Positions 16,112-26,023 are shown, numbered from the stretch's first letter. The stretch is DNA of 41,796 nucleotides from an uncultured Ruminococcus sp. (GCA_947345935.1 CAMZZN010000020.1:1-41796); one strand, 5' to 3'. Numbers and translations are program-made. The notes: a model not told the origin generated them from the sequence alone.

Positions 16112-17760
16112 CGGTTTCTTCTCCTTACGAGTACAGCCAGACCTGCCAGAGCTACGCCGACAGCAACAGCAACAATTATAACCTTGATGACCGTTGATTC
16201 CTTGGATGTAGGAGCAATATAATTCTGCTGGAGAGACTTTTCAGGAATAACGGCGCTTACTTCCTTGCCATTCGCAATATTCAGCATATTGAGTATAACA
16301 TTGGCATTATTGTAAGTGGTATTCTGAACTATATATTCATCGTAGAACATCATGCTGCTTCCGAAAGCAATAACACGGCTCTTGTAGACGTCAAGATCTA
16401 CGGCGTGATCTCTCGTTGAGATAACGGCGACATTTCTGGAACCTGCAAGTTCGCTGTATTCTGCGTCCTCAGAAAGAACCTGGAGGATTCCGGACGTTTG
16501 CGATGATTTAAGCACTTCGGTCACCGTATTCTGATTGTTCTTTCCCAGAACAGTGATCTCCCTTGAAAAAGGAGCGATAAGAGGAAGCGATTTATTTGGA
16601 ACTTCTCCCACTGACTCCGAATCGCTGACGCCGAGAAGGATGTTCTGATATCCGTTCGTACCCATGTAATTCTTTGAGTCACCGATAAGCGTTTTTTCAA
16701 TCCTGATGCTCCAGTCGGCAAGGAATTCATCAAGATTGGGTGAATTGATATTCGTATAGCATGGAATGAACACCAGATTTTTTCCGTATTTTTCGTCGTT
16801 ATAGAGAAAATCCTGGAGTTTGTTGATGCCGTCCTCGGTAAAGTCGTTCTGAGGCATAGGAATAACTACCATGTCATACTTTTCAGCGTCCAGCTCATCC
16901 CTTACGATATCAATGTCGGTACAGCTGTAACCGTTTTTGTTGAGAAGTTCTTTTTCAATGGAATCCACAAGAGATGCGTCGTCCGTTCTGAAAATATTCT
17001 GTCCGTTGGCTGTCTTTATTATAGCAACGTCAATAATATTTGAATCCACAACGTTCATGATATCTGACGTAAGCTTGCTCTCGCCTGCAAAAACAAGTGA
17101 AAAGGTGTTATTCTGCATTGCTGCCTCGTCAACGGCGAGCATTCCGGTAATTTCATCGGATGCGATCACTCTGACGTTTTTTCCGGAAGCCACAACTATA
17201 CTGTACGACGGGATCTCTCCGCCGCTGTAGTTTGCCTGATACTTTGCCGCCGCATCGGGATCTACTTTCAGATCGGCATATTTTACATTAACGCTGCCCT
17301 TTCCGTCTCCCTGCTTTGAATACATCTCGTATTTTTCAAGGATAACAGGGATCATATCATAAGGGACTTCAACCTTGTCGTTATAATTTGTACCGTAATA
17401 CTGATTCATCATCTGAAGCTGATAACTCATTGCAGCAGACTGATTTTCAGCCAGGGTATCAAAACTGCTCTTAGGCATAGTAACAAGAATGTCAACATCC
17501 TTATCAAGATTTTTAAGAACGTCGATGGTCTCTTCGCTGAGATCGTATCTCTTGTCGCCGGTAAGATCTATCTTCATAGAACTACGCTTTTCCATCTCAG
17601 CAGCCATAAAATTGATTACTACAACGATAGCGGTAACAATAACGATCGTGATAACGGACATGGAACCGTATTTTATCTTTTTTATGCCGCCGGTCTTTTT
17701 GCCTGTATCATCGGGAGCGGACTGTACTGTTTTTTTAGCGTCGGTTTCGTTTTTCTTCAT
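16108..17760 (-). CDS. GldG-like ABC auxiliary protein
   Basis: A 550-residue membrane protein with an N-terminal helix (about 30-50, SMSVITIVIVTAIVVVINFMAAE), a large extracytoplasmic domain and a C-terminal helix (about 523-545) followed by RRRNR. The motif KIDLTGDKRYDLSEETIDVLKNLDKDVDILV just after the first helix is the hallmark of the GldG/ABC_transp_aux family, as is the later MVVIPMPQNDFTEDG segment. In Bacteroidetes GldG works with GldA and GldF in gliding; in Firmicutes the homologues are export cassettes of unknown substrate. Tightly coupled to the DUF4340 gene. Confidence 0.88.
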   Translation of the reverse strand: MKKNETDAKKTVQSAPDDTGKKTGGIKKIKYGSMSVITIVIVTAIVVVINFMAAEMEKRSSMKIDLTGDKRYDLSEETIDVLKNLDKDVDILVTMPKSSFDTLAENQSAAMSYQLQMMNQYYGTNYNDKVEVPYDMIPVILEKYEMYSKQGDGKGSVNVKYADLKVDPDAAAKYQANYSGGEIPSYSIVVASGKNVRVIASDEITGMLAVDEAAMQNNTFSLVFAGESKLTSDIMNVVDSNIIDVAIIKTANGQNIFRTDDASLVDSIEKELLNKNGYSCTDIDIVRDELDAEKYDMVVIPMPQNDFTEDGINKLQDFLYNDEKYGKNLVFIPCYTNINSPNLDEFLADWSIRIEKTLIGDSKNYMGTNGYQNILLGVSDSESVGEVPNKSLPLIAPFSREITVLGKNNQNTVTEVLKSSQTSGILQVLSEDAEYSELAGSRNVAVISTRDHAVDLDVYKSRVIAFGSSMMFYDEYIVQNTTYNNANVILNMLNIANGKEVSAVIPEKSLQQNYIAPTSKESTVIKVIIVAVAVGVALAGLAVLVRRRNR

Positions 17761-17789
17761 GTTATATCATACCTTCCTTTCATTTATCG

Positions 17790-18497
17790 TCAGCTCCAGC
17801 GTCTCTTCTCAAGAACTCTTACAGTAAAGAAGTTAAAGAGAAAAGCTGTGCTCAGGAAGAAAAGAATACTGGACAAACTGAAAACACCCTTGGTAAATTC
17901 ATAGTACCGTGTGCGGAATGAAAGCGCTGTGAGTACTTCACGGAGTGTGTCGTTGGAAACTCTGATAAGCAGCGTCTCGTCAAAAAAATAGAATATAAGC
18001 ATTACTACGAAGCTGACAACAGCGGCTGCCATCTGATTCTCGGTGAGGGACGATACAAAAATGCCTATTGCAATAAATGCCGCTCCAAGGAAAAGCATAG
18101 CGGTGAAATTACCGATAAGCGACGCCCATACCACGCTGCCCAGATATCTGAGCACCAGCGCATAAACGAAAACAATGCATTCAGCGATCACAAAAAGAGT
18201 AAATGCAGCCATATATTTTCCCATAACGATCTCCCAGAGATTTATGGGAGCCGTAAGCAGTCCCTGATCCGTTCTGTTTTTCTTCTCCTCGCTCAGCAGT
18301 CTCATTGTGAGTACCGGGATAAGAAAAATAAACATTATGAACATTCTTGCAAACATTGGCGACGTATCGGCAATTCCGGACTCAATTACCTCGGTATAGA
18401 AAAAATAGCCGGAAAAAGCGTAAAATACGGTAAGAAAAACATATCCCAGTCCTGATGTAAAAAACGAACCCATTTCACGTCTGTATATAGCACCCAT
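17790..18497 (-). CDS. ABC-2 type transporter permease (GldF-like)
   Basis: A 235-residue permease with six hydrophobic helices. It opens MGAIYRREMGSFFTSGLGYVF and has the typical GldF-like phrase FIFLIPVLTMRLLSEEKKNRTDQGLLTAP between helices 2 and 3. It forms the membrane channel with the ATPase encoded just upstream. The start codon overlaps the ATPase stop (TAATG), a sign of translational coupling. Substrate not deducible. Confidence 0.9.
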   Translation of the reverse strand: MGAIYRREMGSFFTSGLGYVFLTVFYAFSGYFFYTEVIESGIADTSPMFARMFIMFIFLIPVLTMRLLSEEKKNRTDQGLLTAPINLWEIVMGKYMAAFTLFVIAECIVFVYALVLRYLGSVVWASLIGNFTAMLFLGAAFIAIGIFVSSLTENQMAAAVVSFVVMLIFYFFDETLLIRVSNDTLREVLTALSFRTRYYEFTKGVFSLSSILFFLSTAFLFNFFTVRVLEKRRWS

Positions 18498-19597
18498 TAT
18501 TGGTCACCTCCTGCTGAATCGGACTTGTCTGTCTTTTTATCTGCTTCTTTCTCCGGTTCTTTTTTATCGCCGGCATCATCTGCTTCACTGACAAGATTTA
18601 TCTTCGGACGTGGCTTACTTTCCTTTTTTTCACCATTCATATCAAAGTTCTCCCCCATGGTTATCTTCAGGAAGATATCCTCAAGGGTAAGGTCGGAGAG
18701 CTGAAGCATCATGATATTCCAGCCGTTATCCCGGCAGACCTTGTTTATTTCACGGCGCACATCCGTCTTGCCGTCCGTTTCGATATCGTAGTCGTAAATA
18801 CCTCTTTCACGCTCCATATCAGCCCTGACGTATTTCACGCCGCTTATGCTGCGGAGTGTTGAAACTATCTTCTCCTTATCGGACGCCGTATGCGTTCCGC
18901 CCTCGATACGCATGGTCATCTTATGTTCATTGGTGATATTCTTTGCGATCTCGTCAGCCGTACCGTCGGCAGCCACTGTTCCCTTGTTGATTATGATTAT
19001 CCTGTCGCATACGGCCTGTATCTCCGGAAGAATGTGAGAAGAAAGAATAACAGTATGCTTCTTGCCCAGCTTTTTTATGAGCGATCTTATCTCAATGATC
19101 TGATTCGGGTCAAGTCCGACAGTAGGCTCGTCAAGAATGAGGACAGGCGGATTGTTTATCAGCGCCTGCGCAAGACCCACTCTCTGTTTATAGCCCTTTG
19201 AAAGGTTTTTGATAACTCTCGTTCTTACGTCGCTTATCTTACAGAGTCCGCATACGTCGTCAAGATGAGCTCTTCTGGGAAGCTTGCACTTTTTCAGATC
19301 GAACATAAAGTTAAGATAAGCGTCAACGGTCATATCCAGATAAAGGGGCGGTATTTCCGGCAGATATCCGATATTTGCCTTTGCCTCCTTCGGCTGTTCG
19401 AGGATATCCTTTCCGTTTATAAGAATATGTCCCGAAGTTGACGAGATATATCCCGTAAGCATATTCATTGTCGTTGATTTTCCGGCGCCGTTAGGACCGA
19501 GAAAACCGAGGATCTCTCCCTTTTCGACTTTAAAGCTTATATCGTTTACAGCAAGCTTGTCGCCGTATTTCTTTGTAAGGTTCTTAACCTCTATCAT
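18497..19597 (-). CDS. ABC transporter ATP-binding protein (GldA-like) with charged C-terminal tail
   Basis: A 366-residue ATPase. Walker A is GPNGAGKST (about 35-43), the Q-loop follows, the signature is LSKGYKQRVG, Walker B is PVLILDEPTVGLD, and the switch His is in LSSHILPE. Residues 215-310 form the extra C-terminal domain usual for DrrA/GldA-type exporters (RSISGVKYVRAD, LEDIFLKIT). Residues 325-366 are an unusual low-complexity Lys/Glu/Asp tail without family counterpart that I know. AAGGAGG precedes the ATG at 19597. First gene of the five-gene ABC operon; only a weak promoter candidate is visible upstream. Confidence 0.92.
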   Translation of the reverse strand: MIEVKNLTKKYGDKLAVNDISFKVEKGEILGFLGPNGAGKSTTMNMLTGYISSTSGHILINGKDILEQPKEAKANIGYLPEIPPLYLDMTVDAYLNFMFDLKKCKLPRRAHLDDVCGLCKISDVRTRVIKNLSKGYKQRVGLAQALINNPPVLILDEPTVGLDPNQIIEIRSLIKKLGKKHTVILSSHILPEIQAVCDRIIIINKGTVAADGTADEIAKNITNEHKMTMRIEGGTHTASDKEKIVSTLRSISGVKYVRADMERERGIYDYDIETDGKTDVRREINKVCRDNGWNIMMLQLSDLTLEDIFLKITMGENFDMNGEKKESKPRPKINLVSEADDAGDKKEPEKEADKKTDKSDSAGGDQ

Positions 19598-19708
19598 CAG
19601 GTTTCCTCCTTATTTATCGTCTGTAGGCAGACATACAGGTCTGCCTTTATAATGTTATCGCTGAATTGTGAAAGTACAGTGAAAATACTCTGAATATTTA
19701 TAAATATT

Positions 19709-20581
19709 TCACTTATTGCTTAAAGCGCTGTCAGCAGCATCCTTTGCGATCTGTTCTTTGAGTTCCTCCAACGAATTGAATTTCACCTCCGGACGCAAAA
19801 ATCTGCGGAGTCCCACATCTATCTCCCTGCCGTACAGATCGCCTGAGAATCCAATAATATGAGTTTCCGCCAGAGGAGAACGTTCTCCCTCTATAGTAGG
19901 CTTTACCCCGATGTTTGTCACCGACTCATAGTGCCGTCCGTCTATGGTCACAGACGACGCATACACCCCAAAGCACGGCACAAGCTGTCCCTCGGCAAAA
20001 AGTTGATTTATTGTCGGAAAATCAAGAGTTCTGCCTATCTGCCTGCCGTGAACTATACTGCCGGAGATCATGTATGGTCTGTCCAGAAGCTCCGCAGCTG
20101 CCGTGACATCTCCCTGACTAAGCAAACTGCGTATCCTGCCCGAAGAAACAGGCTCGCCGCCGCACAAAACATCCTCAGCCACCCGGACTTCAAATCCGTA
20201 TCTGCGACCCAGGCCGGAAAGCTCGTTGATGCCGCAGGAGGCATTTCTGCCGAAGCGGAAATCCCTGCCGCAGGCTACAGAAGCAGCGCCCAGATTCCGG
20301 ACAATAATATTTTCTGCAAATTCACTGCCGCTCATATCCCGTATATCGGAAAAATCTTCACTGTATATCTTTCTGATGCCCAGAGAGCTTATAAGCGCCG
20401 ACTTCTGGGCATCAGTGTATATATATTCGATAGTCCGCCCCTGCTTTGCATGAAGGGACATATTATTAAATGTAAAAACGGCAGAAGATTCGCTGTTTTC
20501 CGTCATTTTCAAAACTGCTCTGTGACCGAGGTGAACACCGTCGAATATTCCCAGAGCAACGGATCTTTTTCTTATCCGCAT
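19709..20581 (-). CDS. ribF: Bifunctional riboflavin kinase / FAD synthetase
   Basis: A 290-residue enzyme that phosphorylates riboflavin to FMN and adenylylates FMN to FAD. The N-terminal nucleotidyltransferase domain has LGIFDGVHLGH (residues 10-20), and the later GRIRSLLSQGDVTAAAELLDRPY segment is characteristic. The C-terminal kinase domain (about 165-285) has the phosphate-loop motif GRQIGRTLDFPTIN and YESVTNIGVKPTI. The N-terminus is about ten residues shorter than usual, though the catalytic motif is intact. Last gene of the rimP-to-ribF operon, 9 bp after truB. Confidence 0.93.
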   Translation of the reverse strand: MRIRKRSVALGIFDGVHLGHRAVLKMTENSESSAVFTFNNMSLHAKQGRTIEYIYTDAQKSALISSLGIRKIYSEDFSDIRDMSGSEFAENIIVRNLGAASVACGRDFRFGRNASCGINELSGLGRRYGFEVRVAEDVLCGGEPVSSGRIRSLLSQGDVTAAAELLDRPYMISGSIVHGRQIGRTLDFPTINQLFAEGQLVPCFGVYASSVTIDGRHYESVTNIGVKPTIEGERSPLAETHIIGFSGDLYGREIDVGLRRFLRPEVKFNSLEELKEQIAKDAADSALSNK

Positions 20582-20590
20582 CTGATCACC

Positions 20591-21484
20591 TCAGATAAAA
20601 TTTTTTTCCACACGGAGAACGCCTCCGTCACGGTCAGTATTGGCAGTGCCGACAAAACGTCCGTCAGCGCCGTAAACGCTGTATCTGTCCTCACCGGGAA
20701 GTATATTGTTTATCCTGTTTATATCAAGCTTTACGCCGTTGCAGTACATTCTCGTCTGAACCTGATTGAGATACAGCTTCGGCAGAGAGTCAAATACCCT
20801 CTCAATAGGTATAATGAGCTTGTCAATTCTGCCGTTATCGGCAGCTTTCTGTATCTCCTCCAGCGTATAACATTCGTTAAGGACAAAGCCGCCGGAAGAT
20901 GTTCGGACAAGCTCCGTCATAATTCCTCCGCAGCCAAGCCTTTCACCGATATCATGTATAATAGTGCGGATATAGGTTCCCTTTCCGCAGCCGATCTCTA
21001 TCGAACCCTCACGGACAGTCTCATCGTACTCCAGGATGCGCAGACTTTTTACATCTATTTCTCTTGGCGTGCGCTCGACCTCTATTCCCTGTCTTGCGAG
21101 ATCGTAAAGACGCTTTCCGTTTACCTGAACAGCGGAATACATAGGCGGAAGCTGCATGATCCTGCCTGTAAATTCCGGAAGAACGGCTTCAAGTTCCTCA
21201 AAGCTCACGGGCTTGTCCGAAGCCGTCAAAATCTTTCCCGTAATATCCTGCGTATCCGTAGTTACGCCCAGCCGGAAACCCGCAATATAGCTTTTATCCG
21301 TATCGGGCATGATATCGCAGGCTTTTGTGGCGCTCCCCACGAAAACAGGAAGAACGCCCGTTGCCATAGGGTCAAGGGTTCCGCCGTGACCGAGACGCCT
21401 GATCTGCAATATCCCACGCAGCTTTGCAATAACGTCAAAAGACGTGAAATCACGGGGCTTGTTTACACACAGGACGCCTTTCAT
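20591..21484 (-). CDS. truB: tRNA pseudouridine-55 synthase TruB
   Basis: A 297-residue enzyme that makes pseudouridine 55 in the T-loop of tRNA. The N-terminal KPRDFTSFDVI, the catalytic motif LGHGGTLDPMATGVLPV (Asp near 38), YIAGFRLGVTTDTQD and MYSAVQVNGKRLYDLARQG are in family order, and a PUA-like C-terminal part follows. The start overlaps the nrnA stop by four bases. Confidence 0.95.
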   Translation of the reverse strand: MKGVLCVNKPRDFTSFDVIAKLRGILQIRRLGHGGTLDPMATGVLPVFVGSATKACDIMPDTDKSYIAGFRLGVTTDTQDITGKILTASDKPVSFEELEAVLPEFTGRIMQLPPMYSAVQVNGKRLYDLARQGIEVERTPREIDVKSLRILEYDETVREGSIEIGCGKGTYIRTIIHDIGERLGCGGIMTELVRTSSGGFVLNECYTLEEIQKAADNGRIDKLIIPIERVFDSLPKLYLNQVQTRMYCNGVKLDINRINNILPGEDRYSVYGADGRFVGTANTDRDGGVLRVEKNFI

Positions 21485-22431
21485 GGCAAAGCCTTTCTTA
21501 CGGCTTCAACAAGTATTTTCTTGACGTCCTCCAGACTTCCCTCCAGAGCGCATCCTGCCGCCTTTGCGTGACCGCCTCCGCCGATAGTCTGGCAGATAGC
21601 TGATACGTTCACGTCTCCCGTTGAGCGCATAGAAACCTTGTACTCTCCGGCCGCCTTTTCCTTTACGGTAATGCCAACCTCAACTCCTTCAACCCTGAGC
21701 GGAAGCGAAGCGCAGCCGTCCAACTCGTTGAATTCAACACCGAGCCTGTCAAGCATCGTCTTGGTGATACACACCATAGTCAATCTGTTATCGAGATAAT
21801 ACTCCATAGCGTCGATGACCGAGCTTTCAATTTTAAGCATACCCTTTGTCTTTATATCGAACATTTCACGGTTTATCCACGCATGATTGATCATATGGCG
21901 GCGCATAAGCTCAGAGGCGATCTCATGAGTTTCCGCAGTCGTATTCTCAAATTTGAAGCATCCGGTATCCGTAGCAATACCCGTATATATGCACCTGGCG
22001 GCATAATCTGAAAGTTCCGCCCCCATCGTGTAGGCAAGACGGTAAAGCACCTCGCACGCCGCTGCACTGTCAGCTCCGAGAAGCGTTCTTTCCGCATAAC
22101 CCGTATTGGAGATATGATGATCTATGCACAGATCTATCCTGCCGCCGAAGATCTCCTCATACCTTCCCAGCAGCCTGGTATCTGCAACGTCAACGGCTAT
22201 GACGGTATCGGGTTCAAAGCCGCTGTCGTTTTTAACATCGGTTATAAAATCAAACTTTTTTGGAAAAGGGTCAGAACAGAGCACTGCGCTTCTCTTTCCC
22301 ATACGTCTGAGTATGTCATGAAGAGCAAATCCCGTTCCGATGCAGTCGCCGTCCGGACTCTGATGCGTAAGAATATACACATTATCACAATTTCTCAGAA
22401 AATTTTCCGTTTCCTTATAACCAATCTGCAT
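21481..22431 (-). CDS. nrnA: DHH-family oligoribonuclease / pAp phosphatase NrnA
   Basis: A 316-residue enzyme that degrades short RNA oligonucleotides and dephosphorylates 3'-phosphoadenosine 5'-phosphate. DHH-domain motifs are THQSPDGDCIGTGFAL, VIAVDVADT, CIDHHISNTGYA and TGIATDTGCF; the C-terminal DHHA1 domain has GGGGHAKAAGC. Located between rbfA and truB, as is usual in Clostridia. Confidence 0.93.
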   Translation of the reverse strand: MQIGYKETENFLRNCDNVYILTHQSPDGDCIGTGFALHDILRRMGKRSAVLCSDPFPKKFDFITDVKNDSGFEPDTVIAVDVADTRLLGRYEEIFGGRIDLCIDHHISNTGYAERTLLGADSAAACEVLYRLAYTMGAELSDYAARCIYTGIATDTGCFKFENTTAETHEIASELMRRHMINHAWINREMFDIKTKGMLKIESSVIDAMEYYLDNRLTMVCITKTMLDRLGVEFNELDGCASLPLRVEGVEVGITVKEKAAGEYKVSMRSTGDVNVSAICQTIGGGGHAKAAGCALEGSLEDVKKILVEAVRKALP

Positions 22432-22446
22432 ACTGCCACCTCCGTA

Positions 22447-22782
22447 TTAAAGATTGCTCAGCTTTCTGCTGATCTCCGCACTCCGCTCGATAGAATTATC
22501 TGCTATGAAAGTAAGCTCCGGCGACTTCCGCATTTTAAGCCTGTGGAAAAGTTCCCTGCGGATGAATCCGGAAGCGCTTTTCAGTCCCTTAACGGATTCC
22601 TGCGCCTTTTCTATACCTGCAAAGCTTGAAACATAAATTTTGCAGCTTGACATATCTCCGGACAGATCAGTCCGCACAATAGTCAGCATACTGTCGATCC
22701 TGGGGTCTTTAAGTTCACGCAGAATCGCAGTCATTTCTCTTTTTATATCCTCAGCCATCCGGCTTCCTTTAAAATTCGGCAT
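22447..22782 (-). CDS. rbfA: Ribosome-binding factor A
   Basis: A 111-residue KH-fold 30S maturation factor that acts on the 16S rRNA 5' end and is cold-shock induced in E. coli. The pattern SRMAEDIKREMTAILRELKDPRID, then CKIYVSSF and GFIRRELFHRLKMRKSPELTFIADNSIERS, is a full-length match to RbfA. AAAGGAA lies 5 nt before the ATG. The frame ends 15 bp before nrnA. Confidence 0.94.
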   Translation of the reverse strand: MPNFKGSRMAEDIKREMTAILRELKDPRIDSMLTIVRTDLSGDMSSCKIYVSSFAGIEKAQESVKGLKSASGFIRRELFHRLKMRKSPELTFIADNSIERSAEISRKLSNL

Positions 22783-22823
22783 AATTTCCTTTCCATACCG
22801 ACGGTACCTGCACAGATGCCGTC

Positions 22824-23261
22824 TCAGATATTAACGGTGAAGCTCTGACCGATGACCGGTTTATCGCTTTCATCAGCGTTCTTATCGTCAGTCAGGGTAT
22901 GTTCCGGCTTCTCTCCTTCAGGAGGTGCCTCGAAGAAGCCCTCTCCGAACAGCTCGTCGGAAAAAGCCTCCTCCTCTTCACTCATACTGTAATCGGGGAT
23001 ATCGTCGTCCCCTTCCTCGTTGTAGTAAATATCGGCATATTTATGATACTCAGGTTCAAGCTCCTTGTCGCTGACAGGACGCTCTACGCCCATAAGATCG
23101 TATTCGGGGTCCTCCTGCTCCTCGGCAGCGCTGCACTGCCCTAAAAGAATTCTTTTTACCGATTCAAAAAAGTAAATATCAACAGGACCGAAATCCTCCC
23201 AAGTCAACGCTTCTTCGCAGTACTGAAGCATATCGGCTGTGCTCATTCTGTTATATTTCAA
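22824..23261 (-). CDS. Acidic protein of unknown function inside the infB operon
   Basis: A 145-residue, strongly acidic protein. The N-terminal about 40 residues (TADMLQYCEEALTWEDFGPVDIYFFESVKRI) look helical and folded; the rest is Glu/Asp/Pro-rich and probably disordered, with GDDDIPDYSMSEEEEAF and a final GQSFTVNI. I do not recognise it. The start is TTG at 23261, supported by AGGGGG 7 nt upstream; the ATG at 23246 lacks a site. It occupies the infB-rbfA interval, usually empty in related operons as far as I recall. Codon choice matches its neighbours. Confidence 0.65.
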   Translation of the reverse strand: MKYNRMSTADMLQYCEEALTWEDFGPVDIYFFESVKRILLGQCSAAEEQEDPEYDLMGVERPVSDKELEPEYHKYADIYYNEEGDDDIPDYSMSEEEEAFSDELFGEGFFEAPPEGEKPEHTLTDDKNADESDKPVIGQSFTVNI

Positions 23262-23293
23262 TACTATGCCCCCTTGCGCCGGATCACCGGTGT

Positions 23294-26023
23294 TTATACT
23301 TCACGATATTCTTCGACAAAATAAGTCTCAAAAATATCTCCTTCTTTAACGTCGCTGAACTTTTCAAGGCTGATACCGCACTCGTAGCCCTCTGCAACTT
23401 CTTTTACGTCGTCCTTAAAACGTTTAAGTCCTGCAATCTTGTCGTCGGCAATGATAATGCCGTCACGGACAACTCTCACCTGGCAGCCTCTCTGAGCCTT
23501 TCCGCTGAGAACATAACTTCCCGCTACCATGCCAACATTGGAGATCTTGTAAACCTGGCGTACTTCAACACGTCCCAGTTCAACATCTCTGTATTTTGGA
23601 GCAAGCATTCCTTTCATGGCGGTAGAGATCTCCTCGATAGCGTCGTAGATTATCCTGTAAAGGCGGATATCAACGCCGTCTCTTACGGCATTTTCAGCTG
23701 CAACGGGATCGGGTCTTACATTGAATCCGACGATAATTGCGTTTGAAGCGCTTGCAAGCATTACGTCGCTTTCCTTTACTGCGCCTACCGCACCGTGAAT
23801 AACACGTACTCTTACTTCATCATTGGAGAGCTTTTCAAGGGACTGCTTTACAGCCTCGACAGATCCCTGCACGTCTGCTTTTACAACAACGGGAAGTTCC
23901 TTGATCTCGCCCTCTGCAATCTGACTGAACAGATTATCGAGAGTAACCTTTCTGTAAGCGTTGAACTGCTCCTGCTTTGCTTCGTGCCTTCTCTTTTCAA
24001 CGAGTTCTCTTGCAAGTCTTTCGTCCTCAACGGCATTGAAGATATCTCCTGCGCTCGGAACATCGGCAAGACCGGTGATCTCAACAGGAACAGAAGGACC
24101 TGCCGACTTGACGGTTCTGCCCTTGTCGTTTGTCATAACACGTACTCTTCCCACGGAAGTTCCTGCGATAAGCACATCTCCCTGCCTGAGAGTACCGTTC
24201 TGAACGAGAAGCGTTGCGATAGGACCTCTGCCCTTGTCAAGACGTGCTTCGATAACCGTTCCCTTTGCAAGTCGGTCGGGATTTGCCTTAAGTTCCTTAA
24301 CCTCAGCAATAAGAAGAACATTTTCCAGAAGTTCGTCAATACCCTCTCCGGTCTTTGCCGAAACGGGAACGCAGATAACGTCGCCGCCCCAGTCCTCGCA
24401 AAGGATATCGTACTTGGTAAGCTCCTCCTTGATCCTATCAGGGTTAGCGCCCTCCTTATCCATCTTGTTAATGGCAACGATGATTGAAACTCCGGCGGCC
24501 TTTGCATGGTTGATGGACTCTACGGTCTGCGGCATGATTCCGTCGTCGGCAGCGACTACAAGAATAGCGATATCCGTGATATTCGCACCTCTCGCACGCA
24601 TGGAAGTAAAGGCTTCATGTCCGGGAGTATCGAGGAAAGTTATGTCCTGTCCGTTGATATTCACCTGATATGCGCCGATATGCTGCGTGATTCCGCCTGC
24701 TTCGCCGGCTGCAACATGAGCGTCCCTGATGCGGTCGAGTATAGAAGTTTTTCCGTGGTCTACGTGACCCATTACCACAACTACAGGACATCTTGATTCA
24801 AGATTCTTGTCGTCATCGTCGCTGTCGTCAATAAGACGTTCCTCGATAGTAACAATAACTTCCTTTTCAACCTTTGCTCCCAGTTCCTCTGCAACAAGAG
24901 AAGCCGTATCAAAGTCTATCTCCTGATTGATAGACGCCATAACGCCCAGACCCATAAGCTTCTTGATAACGTCCGTAGCCGTTACCTTGAGACGTGTGGC
25001 AAGCTCTCCAACTGTAATTGAATCGGGAATAAGAACTTTAAGCTGCTGCTTTCTTGCACGCTCCAGCTCCAGTCTCTTGAGCTTCTCTGCCTCAGTCTCC
25101 TTTCTGGAGAACTGCTGGCGGTTTCTCTGCGAAGATTTCTGATTGATCTTCTGCTTTTTAGAGGAATAATTGTCTCCGCCGTGTTTTTTATTGTTGCCGG
25201 AAGCCATCTGGTCATAACGTTCGTTGTACTTGTCAAGATCAACGTAGCTTCCTCTTGTATCAACGGTTCTTCTCTGAGTAGAAGTCTGAGCCGTCTCAGA
25301 ACTGAACGACGCATTTAACTTAGTTCTCTCGCCTCTGTCCTGAGCTTTTGCCTGCGGCTTATCTTTCTTATCATTTTTCTTCTTGTGCTCCGTTTTTGCT
25401 TCGGATTTCTTGATTTCAGTCTTTGCAGGAGCTGTCTTGACCTCCGGCTTTTTATCTTCAGTCTTTGCAGGAGCTGTCTTGACCTCCGGCTTTTTATCTT
25501 CAGTCTTTACAGGAGCTGCCTTGACCTCCGGCTTTTTATCTTCAGTCTTTACAGGAGCTGTCTTGACCTCCGGTTTTTTATCTTCAGTCTTTACAGGAGC
25601 TGCCTTGACCTCCGGTTTTTTCTCCGCAGTCTTTGCAGGAGCCGCCTTGACTTCCGGCTTTTTCTCCGCAGTCTTTGCAGGAGCTGCCTTGACCTCCGGC
25701 TTTTTCTCCGCAGTCTTTGCAGGAGTTGCTTTGACCTCGGTATTTTTCTTTGCCTTTCCGGACTTATCCGTCTTCTTATCTTCTTTCTCAGACACGGTCT
25801 TTCTTGCAGGTCTGGGGTCGTTCCTTGAAGCGAAATATCCGTCAAAAGAACTTACTTCATGAAGCTTCGTGTAATGCTCCAGAAGTACATTCATTTCATC
25901 CTCTGTGAGAGCAGAACCAGACTTCTTTTTAGTATCTCCTTTTTCTGCAAAATAATTAATGATTTCCTGTGAGGAAACGCTGAGATCCTTCGCAGCGTCG
26001 CTTAACTTTATTTTTTTTGCCAT
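23294..26023 (-). CDS. infB: Translation initiation factor IF-2
   Basis: A 909-residue GTPase that brings initiator tRNA to the 30S subunit and promotes subunit joining. Order: IF2_N-like start ([21 protein letters not shown]); a Lys/Glu/Pro/Ala-rich region with eight 14-residue tandem units (about 95-206); a second IF2_N segment (about 330-375); the GTPase domain with G1 GHVDHGKTS (residue 419), G3 DTPGHEAF and G4 NKMD; then domains II, III and the C-terminal tRNA-binding domain. The GGAGG site lies 10 nt before the ATG. The core is normal; only the linker is expanded. Confidence 0.97.
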   Translation of the reverse strand: MAKKIKLSDAAKDLSVSSQEIINYFAEKGDTKKKSGSALTEDEMNVLLEHYTKLHEVSSFDGYFASRNDPRPARKTVSEKEDKKTDKSGKAKKNTEVKATPAKTAEKKPEVKAAPAKTAEKKPEVKAAPAKTAEKKPEVKAAPVKTEDKKPEVKTAPVKTEDKKPEVKAAPVKTEDKKPEVKTAPAKTEDKKPEVKTAPAKTEIKKSEAKTEHKKKNDKKDKPQAKAQDRGERTKLNASFSSETAQTSTQRRTVDTRGSYVDLDKYNERYDQMASGNNKKHGGDNYSSKKQKINQKSSQRNRQQFSRKETEAEKLKRLELERARKQQLKVLIPDSITVGELATRLKVTATDVIKKLMGLGVMASINQEIDFDTASLVAEELGAKVEKEVIVTIEERLIDDSDDDDKNLESRCPVVVVMGHVDHGKTSILDRIRDAHVAAGEAGGITQHIGAYQVNINGQDITFLDTPGHEAFTSMRARGANITDIAILVVAADDGIMPQTVESINHAKAAGVSIIVAINKMDKEGANPDRIKEELTKYDILCEDWGGDVICVPVSAKTGEGIDELLENVLLIAEVKELKANPDRLAKGTVIEARLDKGRGPIATLLVQNGTLRQGDVLIAGTSVGRVRVMTNDKGRTVKSAGPSVPVEITGLADVPSAGDIFNAVEDERLARELVEKRRHEAKQEQFNAYRKVTLDNLFSQIAEGEIKELPVVVKADVQGSVEAVKQSLEKLSNDEVRVRVIHGAVGAVKESDVMLASASNAIIVGFNVRPDPVAAENAVRDGVDIRLYRIIYDAIEEISTAMKGMLAPKYRDVELGRVEVRQVYKISNVGMVAGSYVLSGKAQRGCQVRVVRDGIIIADDKIAGLKRFKDDVKEVAEGYECGISLEKFSDVKEGDIFETYFVEEYREV
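25406..25741 (-). repeat. 42-bp minisatellite in the infB linker (8 units)
   Basis: Eight in-frame 42-bp units encode [18 protein letters not shown] 14-mers. The three N-terminal units end KTAEKK, the next four end KTEDKK, and the last ends KTEIKK, so two sub-types are grouped. Near-identity at the DNA level suggests recent unit duplication. The antisense strand is also open, giving long false frames. Confidence 0.92.

Noticed and set aside
19625-19646. AGGCAGAC...GTCTGCCT hairpin upstream of the ABC ATPase gene considered as a terminator for ribF
   Set aside because: There is no T-run after it on the minus strand, which is the transcribed direction. It may simply be leader structure.
19859-21571. 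570-codon open frame on the plus strand
   Set aside because: Entirely antisense to ribF and truB, whose motifs are intact. The translation has no domain-like pattern.
25406-25741. CRISPR-like tandem array
   Set aside because: The units are contiguous, without unique spacers, and are in frame with infB coding. It is a coding minisatellite.
25383-25862. Long open frames antisense to infB with repetitive Phe/Ser/Leu-rich translations
   Set aside because: They mirror the 42-bp repeat of the infB linker, which is open on both strands. No ribosome site or promoter supports them.
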